From Opitutales bacterium (lineage in GTDB: Bacteria > Verrucomicrobiota > Verrucomicrobiia > Opitutales > UBA2987), in NCBI GenBank assembly GCA_021772515.1, contig JAJFLU010000053.1, positions 62,001 through 126,000 of the forward strand: DNA of 64,000 nt, in the 5' to 3' direction. This document shows, piece by piece, positions 17,089 to 26,532 of this stretch (positions are counted from its first letter, which is position 1; the number at the start of each line of letters is the position of its first letter). Below the pieces are notes generated by a model. That model was not told the origin of the DNA. It saw only the letters and a program-made list of their open reading frames with translations, and ran no database searches. The translations under genes were made by a program, and so were the position numbers.

Positions 17089-20000
17089 ATGCTGAACTGG
17101 CGGTTTTTCGGCATGCTGTGTTTTGCCATTGCCGTAAGCCTCTTTCCCCTGGATTATGCCCTCGGCGTTTCGGCTAATCCGCTTCCTGTGACACTTCTTC
17201 AGCCGGATGGCACTGCTATCATTCTTCGGGTCCGGGGAGATGAATATGGGCATTGGTATGAGGACAAAAAGGGGTATCCGGTAATATTGGACGCTAAAAA
17301 GCGTTATGTTTATGCGACCCTTGATGAGGCCCAAAAACTGCAACCCACGCTACTTGAGGTCGGTAAGACCGATCCTTCAGTCGGGCCAGCAGCATTATTT
17401 CAGAATGTAGTGCCAAATTTTGAAGATGCTGCCTTACGGAAGTCGCGAGCCCTTCACCCAGCCCATGCAAAGGCTAGAGGTTTGCCTATCAAATCCCTGA
17501 AAGGCTATACTCCTGAAGCCGGAATCTTACAGGTTGAAACTGTCAGGAATCTCGTAATTCTGAGTAGATTCAGCAACCATACAGTGGGAGTAAACACCCG
17601 TGCTGCCGGTGATTACAATGCTGTTTTTAACACTCCCGGCGGCCATCCCACCCACGCTCCCACGGGGAGTGTCCGCGATTATTATTTGGAGAATTCCTAT
17701 GGAAATATGATTCTAAACAGCACTGTGGTGGGCTGGGTTACGCTGCCCCATACCGAATCCTACTACGCAAATGGAAGAGATGGATTGGAGGGAAATTACC
17801 CGCAAAATAGCCAAGGTATGGTCAAAGACGCTCTCGAAGCTGCCGATCAGATAATCGATTTTGGAGATTTTGATCTTGATAATGATGGCTATGTTGACTC
17901 CCTCACGATTATTCACTCTGGATATGGGGCGGAGACCGGCGGTGGTGGTGGCAACTGGATTTGGTCACATTACACATTCCTTTGGGACTTGCCGAGCGGG
18001 GAGTGGGTTAGCTCCGACAGGAATGACAGTGGCTTCAGGGTAAAGGCTTTTGACTACCATACGGAACCGGCGCTGTGGGGAACCTCCGGCACCGGGATTG
18101 TCCGAATAGGTGTAATCAGCCACGAGTTTGGACATTATTTTGGATTACCCGATTGGTATGACACCGATAATTCTTCTGAGGGGATTGGTTCCTGGGGTTT
18201 AATGGGCAACTCCTGGGGTTTCGATGGCACTCAGCGCAATCCTCCGCACTTTTCCGCTCTGGGCAAGATCCACTTTGGGTGGGTAATACCAACAACCATA
18301 ACCGCCAATGGCGTTTACTCGGCCCCGCAAGTTGAGAATAACCCCGTGATCTTTAAGATCGAAAAAGGTTTTCCAAGCGGCGAGTACCTTCTTATTGAAA
18401 ATCGCCAACGGGTCGGATTTGAAAGCCGAAACCCCCAAGGTGGACTCGCAATTTGGCATATTGATCTAAACAAGCCCAACAACGAGGATGAAGGTTATCC
18501 ATGGCAAACCGGTTGGCCGCAAAATAATAGGCATTATCAAAATGCTCTCATCCAGGCCGACAGCTCCTATGACCTCGAGCGGAGTAGGAACGATGGCGAC
18601 AGGAGAGATCTCTATCGCCTGAATTGGGTAGATGCGATTACCCCAGATACGTTCCAAAACTTAAACACTTACCAAAATGGAATTGTTAATCCAACCGACA
18701 TCAACATATTCGCCATTAGCGCCAGCGGGACTGGTATAAACATGACCTTCAATGTCGCCTTTAGCAAACCCCCGGTAGCCAACGATGATGCCATCTCAGT
18801 TACAGAGGGGGGGACGGTTTCGGTTCTGGTTAGCGGGGCAATCAGCGTATTGACCAACGACACCGATGTTGATGGAGATGTCCTGGCGGTGGTTGACAAT
18901 ATAAGGAGGAGACGCACAACCAATGGAACCATCAGTATTAGTTCTGATGGAACATTTACCTACGTGCACAACGGCAGTGAGACAGTCCTGGATTCTTTTG
19001 TCTACACCATGACTGATGGGCCAATGCTTAGGTCGGCAACGCTGCATATCACAATCACTCCGGTGAACGATGCACCGGTGGCGATGGAGGATGCTGGTGT
19101 TCCCAATGAGGTGGATGTCGTCTGGGCCAAGCAGATTGGAGGAACAAGTTCCGAAGTAGGTTATGGTATTGCGGTGGACAGTTTGGGTAACGTCTATACA
19201 ACAGGATATTTTGCAGGCACGGTGGACTTCGATCCAGGAGAGGGAGTCTTTAATCTTACTAGTGTTGGCAATAAGGATATTTTTATCAGCAAACTAGACA
19301 ACGCCGGAAATTTTGTCTGGGCGAAACAAATGAGAGGACCGAGTTACGATTTAGAGCTAAGCATCGCGGTGGACAGTTCGAGCTACGTCTATACAACGGG
19401 TGGCTTTACCGGTATAGTAGATTTCGATCCAGGACCAGAGACATTCATTCTGACAAGCATCGGTTATGGTGATGTTTTTGTCAGCAAACTGGACAGCGCC
19501 GGAAACTTTGTCTGGGCGAAACAAATGGGCGGACCAAATGACGATGTAGCGGTAGACATTGCGACGGATAGATTGGGCAATGTTTATACTACTGGCTATT
19601 TTCGCCGTACGGTGGATTTCGATCCTGATATGGCTGAAACTTTTAATCTGACGAGCATCGGCAATCGGGATTTTTTTATAAGCAAACTGGACAGCGACGG
19701 AAACTTTGTCTGGGCCAAGCGAATAGGTTCATCAACTAGTAATGATCAAGGGCTAGGAATCGCATTGGACATTTCGGGCAATGTAATTACGACGGGCATA
19801 TTTCATGGCACGGCAGATTTCGATCCGGGAGAGGGCACATCCAATCTCACGAGCGACGGCACTGACATATTTGTCAGTAAGCTGGACAGCGACGGAAACT
19901 TTGTCTGGGCCAAGCGGATGGGAGGAGAAAATAACGATATAGGGCAAGCTATCGCTGTGGACATTTCGGGCAATGTTTATACTACTGGCTTTTTCCGTGG

Positions 20001-21138
20001 CACTGCAGATTTCGATCCTGGCGCGGGAGTCTTTAATCTTACGAGTGTCGGCGATGAAGATATTTTTGTCAGCAAACTGGACAGCGCTGGCGTCTTTGTC
20101 TGGGCCAAGCGGATGGGAGGAACAAGTGATGATCAAGGGCTAGGCATTGCGGTAGACAATTCAAACAATGTTTATACGTCAGGCTTTTTTAAAGCCACCG
20201 CAGATTTCGATCCTGACGCGGTTGAAACCTTTAATCTGACAAGTCCTTGGAAAGATATTTTTGTAAGTAAACTGGGCAGCAAAGGAAACTTTATGTGGGC
20301 GGGACAAATGGGAGGAACAAGTGATGATCAAGGGTTAGGCATCGCGGTGGACAATTCGAACAATGTTTATACGACGGGCTTCTTTCAACGCACGGCGGAT
20401 TTCGATCCAGGAATATGGATGGTTAATCTCGCAAGCGCCGGCGGTAGTGATTTTTTTGTCAGTAAACTCAGCCCGGCCACTAAATTTGTGACAGATGAGG
20501 ATACCACCTTTACAACGGCAGATGTGTTACGAAACGACATAGACGCGGAAAACGATTTGTTGTCGGTGGCTGGTCTCAACACGGGTGGAACTTTGGGGCA
20601 GGTAATTGACAACGGGAACGGGACATTTGACTACGATCCGAATGGGCAATTTGATGCTCTCGAGGCGGGGGAATTTGCTACTGACACTTTTGTTTACACT
20701 GTATCAGACGGCAACGGCGGAACGGCCACCGCCACAGTGACGATAGTTATCGAGGGGAAAGGCGATCCACCGGTAGGGGTTGGTAGTGATACCGATAAGC
20801 TTCCTGACAGTTGGGAAATGGAGCATTTCGGTGATTTGGATCAGACGGAGGCGGGTGATTTTGACGCCGATGGGTTCAGTAATTTCCTGGAATTCATCTA
20901 TGGGACTATTCCGGGTGATGATAAGTCGTTTCCTCTTTTAAGCCTTACAATTATCGAGACAGGGGAACTCAGATGGTCGACGGTTCCAGGCATGAATTAT
21001 CAACTGCAGGAATCCAGCGACAATCAAATCTGGGTAAATCTCGGCGATCCCATACCGGGCGATGGCGCGACCAAGAGTGTTTTTGTTACACTCTCAGGGA
21101 AAAGCCAAAACTTCTTCCGCGTCGTATTGATCGAGTAA
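17089..21138 (+). CDS. Secreted M6-family metalloprotease with cadherin-like segments and seven SBBP-type repeats
   Basis: A TTG at 17035 would add 18 residues, but the ATG at 17089 directly precedes a good signal peptide (MLNWRFFGMLCFAIAVSL), giving about 1349 aa. An M6 (immune inhibitor A-like) domain fills about residues 130-550, with the zinc site SHEFGHYFGLPDWYD and the nearby GIGSWGLMGNSWG. A VCBS/cadherin-like segment follows (AVTEGG-type block, LTNDTDVDGDVL). Then come seven copies of a 65-66-residue SBBP-type repeat with the core NVYTTG.F.GTADFDPG, ending ISKLD..GNFVWAK. A second cadherin-like segment and a C-terminal LPDSW / DFDADGFSNFLEF / YQLQESSDNQIW module close the protein. It is likely secreted or surface-held. 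Confidence 0.85.
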   Translation: MLNWRFFGMLCFAIAVSLFPLDYALGVSANPLPVTLLQPDGTAIILRVRGDEYGHWYEDKKGYPVILDAKKRYVYATLDEAQKLQPTLLEVGKTDPSVGPAALFQNVVPNFEDAALRKSRALHPAHAKARGLPIKSLKGYTPEAGILQVETVRNLVILSRFSNHTVGVNTRAAGDYNAVFNTPGGHPTHAPTGSVRDYYLENSYGNMILNSTVVGWVTLPHTESYYANGRDGLEGNYPQNSQGMVKDALEAADQIIDFGDFDLDNDGYVDSLTIIHSGYGAETGGGGGNWIWSHYTFLWDLPSGEWVSSDRNDSGFRVKAFDYHTEPALWGTSGTGIVRIGVISHEFGHYFGLPDWYDTDNSSEGIGSWGLMGNSWGFDGTQRNPPHFSALGKIHFGWVIPTTITANGVYSAPQVENNPVIFKIEKGFPSGEYLLIENRQRVGFESRNPQGGLAIWHIDLNKPNNEDEGYPWQTGWPQNNRHYQNALIQADSSYDLERSRNDGDRRDLYRLNWVDAITPDTFQNLNTYQNGIVNPTDINIFAISASGTGINMTFNVAFSKPPVANDDAISVTEGGTVSVLVSGAISVLTNDTDVDGDVLAVVDNIRRRRTTNGTISISSDGTFTYVHNGSETVLDSFVYTMTDGPMLRSATLHITITPVNDAPVAMEDAGVPNEVDVVWAKQIGGTSSEVGYGIAVDSLGNVYTTGYFAGTVDFDPGEGVFNLTSVGNKDIFISKLDNAGNFVWAKQMRGPSYDLELSIAVDSSSYVYTTGGFTGIVDFDPGPETFILTSIGYGDVFVSKLDSAGNFVWAKQMGGPNDDVAVDIATDRLGNVYTTGYFRRTVDFDPDMAETFNLTSIGNRDFFISKLDSDGNFVWAKRIGSSTSNDQGLGIALDISGNVITTGIFHGTADFDPGEGTSNLTSDGTDIFVSKLDSDGNFVWAKRMGGENNDIGQAIAVDISGNVYTTGFFRGTADFDPGAGVFNLTSVGDEDIFVSKLDSAGVFVWAKRMGGTSDDQGLGIAVDNSNNVYTSGFFKATADFDPDAVETFNLTSPWKDIFVSKLGSKGNFMWAGQMGGTSDDQGLGIAVDNSNNVYTTGFFQRTADFDPGIWMVNLASAGGSDFFVSKLSPATKFVTDEDTTFTTADVLRNDIDAENDLLSVAGLNTGGTLGQVIDNGNGTFDYDPNGQFDALEAGEFATDTFVYTVSDGNGGTATATVTIVIEGKGDPPVGVGSDTDKLPDSWEMEHFGDLDQTEAGDFDADGFSNFLEFIYGTIPGDDKSFPLLSLTIIETGELRWSTVPGMNYQLQESSDNQIWVNLGDPIPGDGATKSVFVTLSGKSQNFFRVVLIE
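19117..20486 (+). repeat. Seven tandem SBBP-type repeats (about 195-198 bp each) inside the M6 protease gene
   Basis: The repeat unit encodes WAKQ.GG..DD.G.GIAVD..GNVYTTGFF.GTADFDPG....NLTS.G..DIFVSKLD..GNFV. Seven copies are seen between about 19117 and 20486. Copies 6 and 7 share long identical DNA runs, which points to recent internal duplication. Units of this kind form beta-propeller-like folds; seven would make one closed propeller. Confidence 0.82.
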
Positions 21139-21485
21139 AGACTTCGACGAGAGGGTAGGTTCTACTCGTTTTTTTAGGTTTTTGGAAGAAAAGGGTGGGG
21201 TTGTTTCTCTTGTTTGCGGTTCACTGTATTGGCTGGATTTGTGGGGAAACCTTGTTTCTTGGGCGTAAACAGTTGCGTATTTGATTTTCATGGCTTCCTT
21301 TCACAAATTTCGATCAATCCCCAATATTTGTAAAACCGCAGATTTCGCAGATAAGCGCAGATATTATATTATTTATGTCTTTCGAGCGGCGTTGAAAGAT
21401 TATCGGTGTTTATCCGTGTAAATCAATGGTTGAGAAAATGACAGGTGTTTCAATAATCGAAGCGGCTTACTTATTTAACTGGAGA
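21139..21485. other. Intergenic region with short tandem 9-bp repeats
   Basis: This gap holds a 9-bp tandem (ccgcagatt, tcgcagata, agcgcagat at 21336-21362) and, at about 21400-21420, a segment reading GTGTTTATCCGTGTAAATC, which is the reverse-strand form of the 'acacggat' repeat seen near 46.9 kb. A reading frame runs through its last 60 bp upstream of the TPR gene, but I place that gene's start at 21486. Confidence 0.55.
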
Positions 21486-23729
21486 ATGAATATTAAAAAT
21501 TCAACGGCGGGGAAAACCCCGATTGACTTGCGCGATTTGCTCAAGACTGCGCTGTCGGCGTTGCCGGTCCTGCTTGTGGGCTGCTCGGTGGCTCCACAGC
21601 AGTCTGCCGAGGAGTATTACGCCTTGGGTGAGGAGCATTACGACGCGCGCAACTACACCGCCGCGGCGGAGGCTTTTTCAATTGCGGTCAGCCGCCGCCC
21701 CCACTGGAGCCAGGCGATTTTGCTGAGGGGCCTTTCTCGGATGGGCGAGGGGAATTTTGATGAGGCCATCGAGGATTTTACAGAGGTGATCTCTTCCGAG
21801 ATGAACAATGTGGCAGAAACTATCGAATTTGCGACCGAACGGGCCAAAAAGGGCGATGTCACGGGTGCGATTGGAGAATACCGCAACGCATTCAACCAGG
21901 GGCCAGTGGTGGCCAATGCCTATTACAACAGGGCGAGGGCAAAAAGGAGTTCCGATGACCTCCGGGGCAGTGTAGAGGATTTTTCCGAGGCCATTCGTCT
22001 TTGGCCTGATTGGCCTGAGGCATATTTCAACCGTGCCGAGGTTCGAACCACTATTGGCGATTTTGCGGGGGCTTTGGCGGACTATTCGGAGGTCATTCGG
22101 CGGGAACCTCTCAATGCCGGAGCTCATGTTGGCCGGGGCCTGGTTCACGAAAAAATGGGCGACATCATAAGCGCCAACACCGATTACAACAAGGCGATCA
22201 AAGCGGATCCCAGTCATGCCGATGCCTATTTGAAAAGAGGTGGAGCGCTCATCGAATTTGGTGATCTGGAGGCGGCTTTGGTCGATTTCAACAAATATTT
22301 CGAGCTGGGCGGATCGAGTTACGAGGCTCACCTTTCGAGGGCGCGTCTGTATTATGAACTTAAATACTGGCGTTCTGCCATATCGAGTTTCGATGAAGCG
22401 ATCCGGCTGGATCCAGAGTCGGGGCAACTCTATTTCGAGCGGGGAAACGCCAAACTTTTTTCACGCGATTTCGAGGGGGCGTTGGCTGATTATGCGGAGA
22501 CCTTGCGGATGGATTCCACCAATGTGGACGCCTTGATGGCAAGAGGATTGATAAAAACCGAAACGGGTGACACCGAGGGCGGCATCGCCGATTATACCGA
22601 GGCTATTCGGATCGATCCCGATAACCCCAGTGGCTTTGGGGGGAGGGCCAATGCGCTGTTAAAAAATAAGGATTTTAAGGGCGCGGTTGCTGATCTGGAC
22701 GAGGTGATCCGGCTTGCGCCGGAGGATCCCGACGGATTTGTAGCGAGGGGCAATGCGTTGGTCCAAATGAATGACTTCGATGCCTCGGTAGAGGATTTCG
22801 ATCAGGCCATCAGGCTGAATCCTGAAGTTGCCCGCTCCTATGCAGCACGCGGATTGGTGAAGGGTTTTCAGGGCAACGAAGAGGAGGCCATCGCCGATCT
22901 CGATGTGGCTCTGGAAATGGAGCCCGATTCGCTTCAATGGCTATCCTGGCGTGGGCAGTTGAAAAATGAGATGGAGGACTACCATGGGGCAATCGCCGAT
23001 TTTGATCTTATTCTGGAGGTTGGAGTTACCGATGCCAGCGTCAGGGGCAGTCGAGGCCTGGCTAAATTGCGAGTGGGCGACTATGTTGAGGCGATCAAGG
23101 ACTTCACGGAGGTTTTGCGCTTGCAGCCCAATTCCGCCGAAGCCTACTTGCGAAGGGCCGAGGGCAGGCTTGAATTAAACGATACCACGGGGGCCATCGC
23201 CGATTTTTCCAACATCCTGTCCCTCCATCCTGACAATCCCGGAATTTACACCCAGAGAGCTTTTTATTACCTGGTTTTGGAGAATTTCGATAGCGCGCTA
23301 GATGACCTGCGAAAAAGCAGTCAATTAGATCTCGATGGAGATGCCAGGGATTATTCCAATCTGTGGATATGGTTGGCCAGCGGGCGTCTCGGTCTTTTAA
23401 GCGACGGGGACAGGGAATTGCGTTCTCAATATGAACTACGCTCGGCCGAAAAAACCGGTGACTGGTTTGAGGTTCTCGCCCGTTTTTATCTCAATGAAAT
23501 CAATGAAGAGGAGCTTTTGGAGGCAGCTCGCGCGGATGATGATACGACACAGACCCGGCAACTCTGCGAAGCCTATTTTTATGCCGCCAACAAGCGCCTG
23601 GTCGAGGGTGATTCCGAGGGCGCCGTCACATTGCTGGAAAAATGCCGGGAAACGGGGGTTGAGGAATTCTATGAATACAAGGGCGCCCAAATTCAGCTTC
23701 GGCTGCTGGCAGAGACTGCGTCTAAATGA
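21486..23729 (+). CDS. TPR-repeat lipoprotein
   Basis: From the ATG at 21486 the protein has 747 aa; an ATG at 21426 would extend it through repeat-containing DNA and is less likely. The N-terminus ends in a lipobox (LLVGC), so it should be exported and lipidated. The rest is a chain of roughly seventeen 34-residue TPR units with the pattern Y..RG......D...A..DF.EAIRLDP, from about residue 40 to 640, followed by a helical tail. TPR arrays scaffold protein complexes. Its place between three secreted protease genes suggests an envelope assembly or export role, which is inference. It converges with the trypsin-like gene, 34 bp between stops. Confidence 0.85.
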   Translation: MNIKNSTAGKTPIDLRDLLKTALSALPVLLVGCSVAPQQSAEEYYALGEEHYDARNYTAAAEAFSIAVSRRPHWSQAILLRGLSRMGEGNFDEAIEDFTEVISSEMNNVAETIEFATERAKKGDVTGAIGEYRNAFNQGPVVANAYYNRARAKRSSDDLRGSVEDFSEAIRLWPDWPEAYFNRAEVRTTIGDFAGALADYSEVIRREPLNAGAHVGRGLVHEKMGDIISANTDYNKAIKADPSHADAYLKRGGALIEFGDLEAALVDFNKYFELGGSSYEAHLSRARLYYELKYWRSAISSFDEAIRLDPESGQLYFERGNAKLFSRDFEGALADYAETLRMDSTNVDALMARGLIKTETGDTEGGIADYTEAIRIDPDNPSGFGGRANALLKNKDFKGAVADLDEVIRLAPEDPDGFVARGNALVQMNDFDASVEDFDQAIRLNPEVARSYAARGLVKGFQGNEEEAIADLDVALEMEPDSLQWLSWRGQLKNEMEDYHGAIADFDLILEVGVTDASVRGSRGLAKLRVGDYVEAIKDFTEVLRLQPNSAEAYLRRAEGRLELNDTTGAIADFSNILSLHPDNPGIYTQRAFYYLVLENFDSALDDLRKSSQLDLDGDARDYSNLWIWLASGRLGLLSDGDRELRSQYELRSAEKTGDWFEVLARFYLNEINEEELLEAARADDDTTQTRQLCEAYFYAANKRLVEGDSEGAVTLLEKCRETGVEEFYEYKGAQIQLRLLAETASK

Positions 23730-23763
23730 CCTCGCCCGGCAATTTCACCATCCCCCCAAATTT

Positions 23764-25032
23764 CTAGGGAGAGGCGGTTACGAGGTTGCCCGAGAATTTC
23801 CCTTTAAGCCTCAGAAAAACGGCGTTGTTACCGTCGAGGGGAATATTGGAACGAACGGTTATCTGCTCCGTATCGGTATCGATACTCTCTGCAGCGCCGA
23901 CCATGAAGGCTCCCGAGTCCAGGTCCGTCCAATCCTTTAAATTGGTCGATATTTGCACGATGTAGGACAGTTCCTCCCTCGCTTTTCTCAGGCGAAAGGT
24001 AATGGCGGCAAATTGGCTTTCTCCCGAATCGACGATGCCGACGGTTGGGTTATCCTTGCTGGACGGTATATTGGGGTCTGATTGCAGGAGGTATTCAATG
24101 AAATTATTGAGTCCATCCTTATCGGGATCGTTGTTTTCACCGGAAACGGCATGTCCTATCTCCCAAGAGGCAAATAGTGGAGTCAGGAAGCTCTTTATCC
24201 AGGGTCGAAATTCACTCACTCTGGTATAAATTCCGTAAAAATCGGGATCGGCGCAGCCAATGCCAAAGCTGACCACCCCCGCCAAAACAGGCGCCGCGCC
24301 GAATGCCCCATCAACGACCAAGGGGCCACCGCTGTCACCCTGACAGGAGTCCTTTCCGCCTTCGGCGAAACCCGCCGGAAGCATATTCGGGGTGAGTTCT
24401 CCATTGTAAGACTGAGACTGGTTTGCCACCGATAGCGATACGATGGGAAGGGATACCTCGCGCAGCTCGACGGGAAAAACGGGGTTATCCTGATCTGGAC
24501 TCGTGTTGCCCCATCCGATCGATGTTGCCATAACACCGGGATCGGCGAGCGCCGGATCGTCGATAATTGGCAGGAGCTCGACACCGATTGCGGGGCTCGC
24601 CAGGCGGAGAAGGGCGATATCCGAATCCGAGGTAACATCATTGTAACTGGGGTGAAGGATTATTTGAGCGACCTGGAGTTGTTGGAAGGTCGAGTCGTCC
24701 AGCCGATGCAGGCCAAGCACTACATCCACATCGGAATTAGTGATGAGGTCATCGTTGTCATCGAACATGCAATGGGCGGCGGTTACCACATAGTATGGAT
24801 GCACCAGGCTACCCCCGCAAAACTGTTCGTTAAAAAAATCTGTGGCGCCGCCAAAAACCAGGGCTGTAATCCATGGCCTGGAACCGGGAACGGCCTCCTT
24901 GCCCCCTACGATGCGCGTATCGACCTGCCCTTCGAGCGTGGAAACCAGGCCCACCAAAAGGAGGACAAAATATTTCGCCCACTCTGCCTTCAGGCTAAAG
25001 CAGTTGGAGAGGCAATCCCGCATCATATTCAT
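23764..25032 (-). CDS. Secreted trypsin-like (S1) serine protease with C-terminal verrucomicrobial-type module
   Basis: A 422-aa protein with a signal peptide ending near residue 36 and an S1 domain that begins with the zymogen-type TRIVGGKEAVPG. The triad is intact: His in VTAAHCMF, Asp in SDIALLRL, Ser in CQGDSGGPLVV. The cysteine pattern is like that of animal trypsins. After residue 290 comes the module shared with the neighbouring metalloproteases: ASWEIGHAV, the Ca-binding NDPDKDGLNNFIEYLLQSDP, then YIVQISTNLKDWTDL and VFLRLKG. S1 proteases of this strict trypsin type are uncommon in bacteria. It probably acts outside the cell on protein substrates. Confidence 0.88.
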   Translation of the reverse strand: MNMMRDCLSNCFSLKAEWAKYFVLLLVGLVSTLEGQVDTRIVGGKEAVPGSRPWITALVFGGATDFFNEQFCGGSLVHPYYVVTAAHCMFDDNDDLITNSDVDVVLGLHRLDDSTFQQLQVAQIILHPSYNDVTSDSDIALLRLASPAIGVELLPIIDDPALADPGVMATSIGWGNTSPDQDNPVFPVELREVSLPIVSLSVANQSQSYNGELTPNMLPAGFAEGGKDSCQGDSGGPLVVDGAFGAAPVLAGVVSFGIGCADPDFYGIYTRVSEFRPWIKSFLTPLFASWEIGHAVSGENNDPDKDGLNNFIEYLLQSDPNIPSSKDNPTVGIVDSGESQFAAITFRLRKAREELSYIVQISTNLKDWTDLDSGAFMVGAAESIDTDTEQITVRSNIPLDGNNAVFLRLKGKFSGNLVTASP

Positions 25033-25056
25033 ATATGCAGGATAACGGCGTCACTA

Positions 25057-26376
25057 TCAAGCCAATTCCTTCAAGCGATATTCAATTTCTCTCTGAATCT
25101 CCCGGGCTGCCCCCTGATTTGAGGCATGCCATTCCTGCGCCGCCAATGCCATGTGGGATCGCCCATCGGGGTCTTTCAATAGCTGCAAAATCGTCTCTTT
25201 CAACTCCACTTCATCTTCAATCCGGAGGGCAGCGCCTCGTTTCAGCAGCGATTGGCAAACCGGTCGAAAATTATTCATTGCGGGGCCAAAAATCAAGGGT
25301 TTGCCCAAGGCGGCAGCCTCGATGGGAGTTTGCCCGCCGATGTTCGGAGGCAGGCTTTTGCCGATAAATATGAGATCGGCTGCCTGCGTGAGCATTTTCA
25401 GTTCGCCCGTCGTATCGGCCACATAAATCATCACCGGGCTGGACGACTGTTTCGCCATCGAACGGAGATGATAAGAATGCTGCCCGGCTTTGAGAATTCT
25501 CTCGATTTCATTTCTTCTTTCGGCGTGCCGGGGAACCAGGAGAAGGCGGCAGTTTATCCCGGACTCGATGGCTTCTTCAAATATCTTGATCAACGAAACT
25601 TCCTCTCCCGGCCAAGTGGAGGAGCCGAGCAGAATTACCGGCTCGGTTTCTCCGTCCTTTGTGGGGAGAAATCCGAGTTCCTCTTTTAACTCGGCTATCT
25701 GCGCAGGGCTCAATTTAGGCTCCACGCTGACATCGAATTTCAGGTTTCCAGTCACCTGAATGTTCTCGGGAGGAGCGCCAAGTTTTGTAAATCGACGCCT
25801 ATCCTGATCCGACGCAACGAGGATCGAGTCGAGGGAACGGGTCAACCAGCGGCTTATTGAGGCGAATTTTCCATAGCGCCGGTAGGAGCGATCAGAGAGG
25901 CGGCCATTGATGAGTATGACCGGTGTTTTGCGCCTTTTTGCCTGATGAATATGCTCGGGCCAAAGTTCACTTTCCATTAAAATTGCCAGATCCGGTTGAA
26001 TGCAGTTCCAGGCCAATCGACTGAACAGCCAGAAATCCAGGGGAAAAACACTTATGGCAGCGGTGACATCCCGATACCGCTCCAGAGCGATCGCAAGGCC
26101 GGTGCTTGTGGTAGTCGTTAAGACCACTTCGACTTTTTCTCCTCGATTAATGGCGATGGATTTGAGGACGGGTCCAACGGCGAGAACCTCTCCAACACTG
26201 ACCGCTTGCAGCCAAATGCGTTTCGTGCCGGGCTCCGCCTTTGAGATTCGTCCGATCAGGCCGAAACGGTGGAAAAATCCCGTTTGGTAGCCACCACGCC
26301 GAAACATCCGATAGAGGTAGTAGGGCGCAGAGAGGAGCAGCAAAGGCAGGAATAATATGCGGTAAACCCAAATCAT
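25057..26376 (-). CDS. waaA: 3-deoxy-D-manno-octulosonic acid (Kdo) transferase
   Basis: A glycosyltransferase of about 439 aa that attaches Kdo from CMP-Kdo to lipid IVA at the inner membrane. I start at ATG 26376 (MIWVYRILFLPLLLLSAPYY), an N-terminal membrane anchor; an ATG at 26400 adds eight residues. Family marks include WLQAVSVGEVLAVGPVL, MESELWPEHIHQAKRRKTPVI, GRLSDRSYRRY, TGNLKFDV, LLGSSTWPGEE, and a late GQTPIEAAALGKPLIFGPAMNNF. Together with LpxK at 59-60 kb it shows that this organism makes LPS. Divergently placed to trpA. Confidence 0.92.
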   Translation of the reverse strand: MIWVYRILFLPLLLLSAPYYLYRMFRRGGYQTGFFHRFGLIGRISKAEPGTKRIWLQAVSVGEVLAVGPVLKSIAINRGEKVEVVLTTTTSTGLAIALERYRDVTAAISVFPLDFWLFSRLAWNCIQPDLAILMESELWPEHIHQAKRRKTPVILINGRLSDRSYRRYGKFASISRWLTRSLDSILVASDQDRRRFTKLGAPPENIQVTGNLKFDVSVEPKLSPAQIAELKEELGFLPTKDGETEPVILLGSSTWPGEEVSLIKIFEEAIESGINCRLLLVPRHAERRNEIERILKAGQHSYHLRSMAKQSSSPVMIYVADTTGELKMLTQAADLIFIGKSLPPNIGGQTPIEAAALGKPLIFGPAMNNFRPVCQSLLKRGAALRIEDEVELKETILQLLKDPDGRSHMALAAQEWHASNQGAAREIQREIEYRLKELA

Positions 26377-26532
26377 CTTTTTAACCGAAACAGGAAACAA
26401 ACATTTACCGGCTCATATATCGAACATTTTCGCCCGTTGAAGGCAAATGAACTCAGGAGGTCGGGTTCGCTTTGAATTTGGCAATATTTGGGTTGTCGGG
26501 TGTGCTCCTTGGTGGATAACCTTTCTCCCAAT

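Noticed and set aside
16918-17343. 141-codon - strand frame at the start of the M6 protease gene
   Set aside because: It is mostly antisense to the signal peptide and pro-region of that gene and has no independent signal.
26400-26532. trp attenuator upstream of trpA
   Set aside because: No Trp-rich leader peptide or alternative hairpins were seen, and the few Trp codons upstream are in an open frame without structure.
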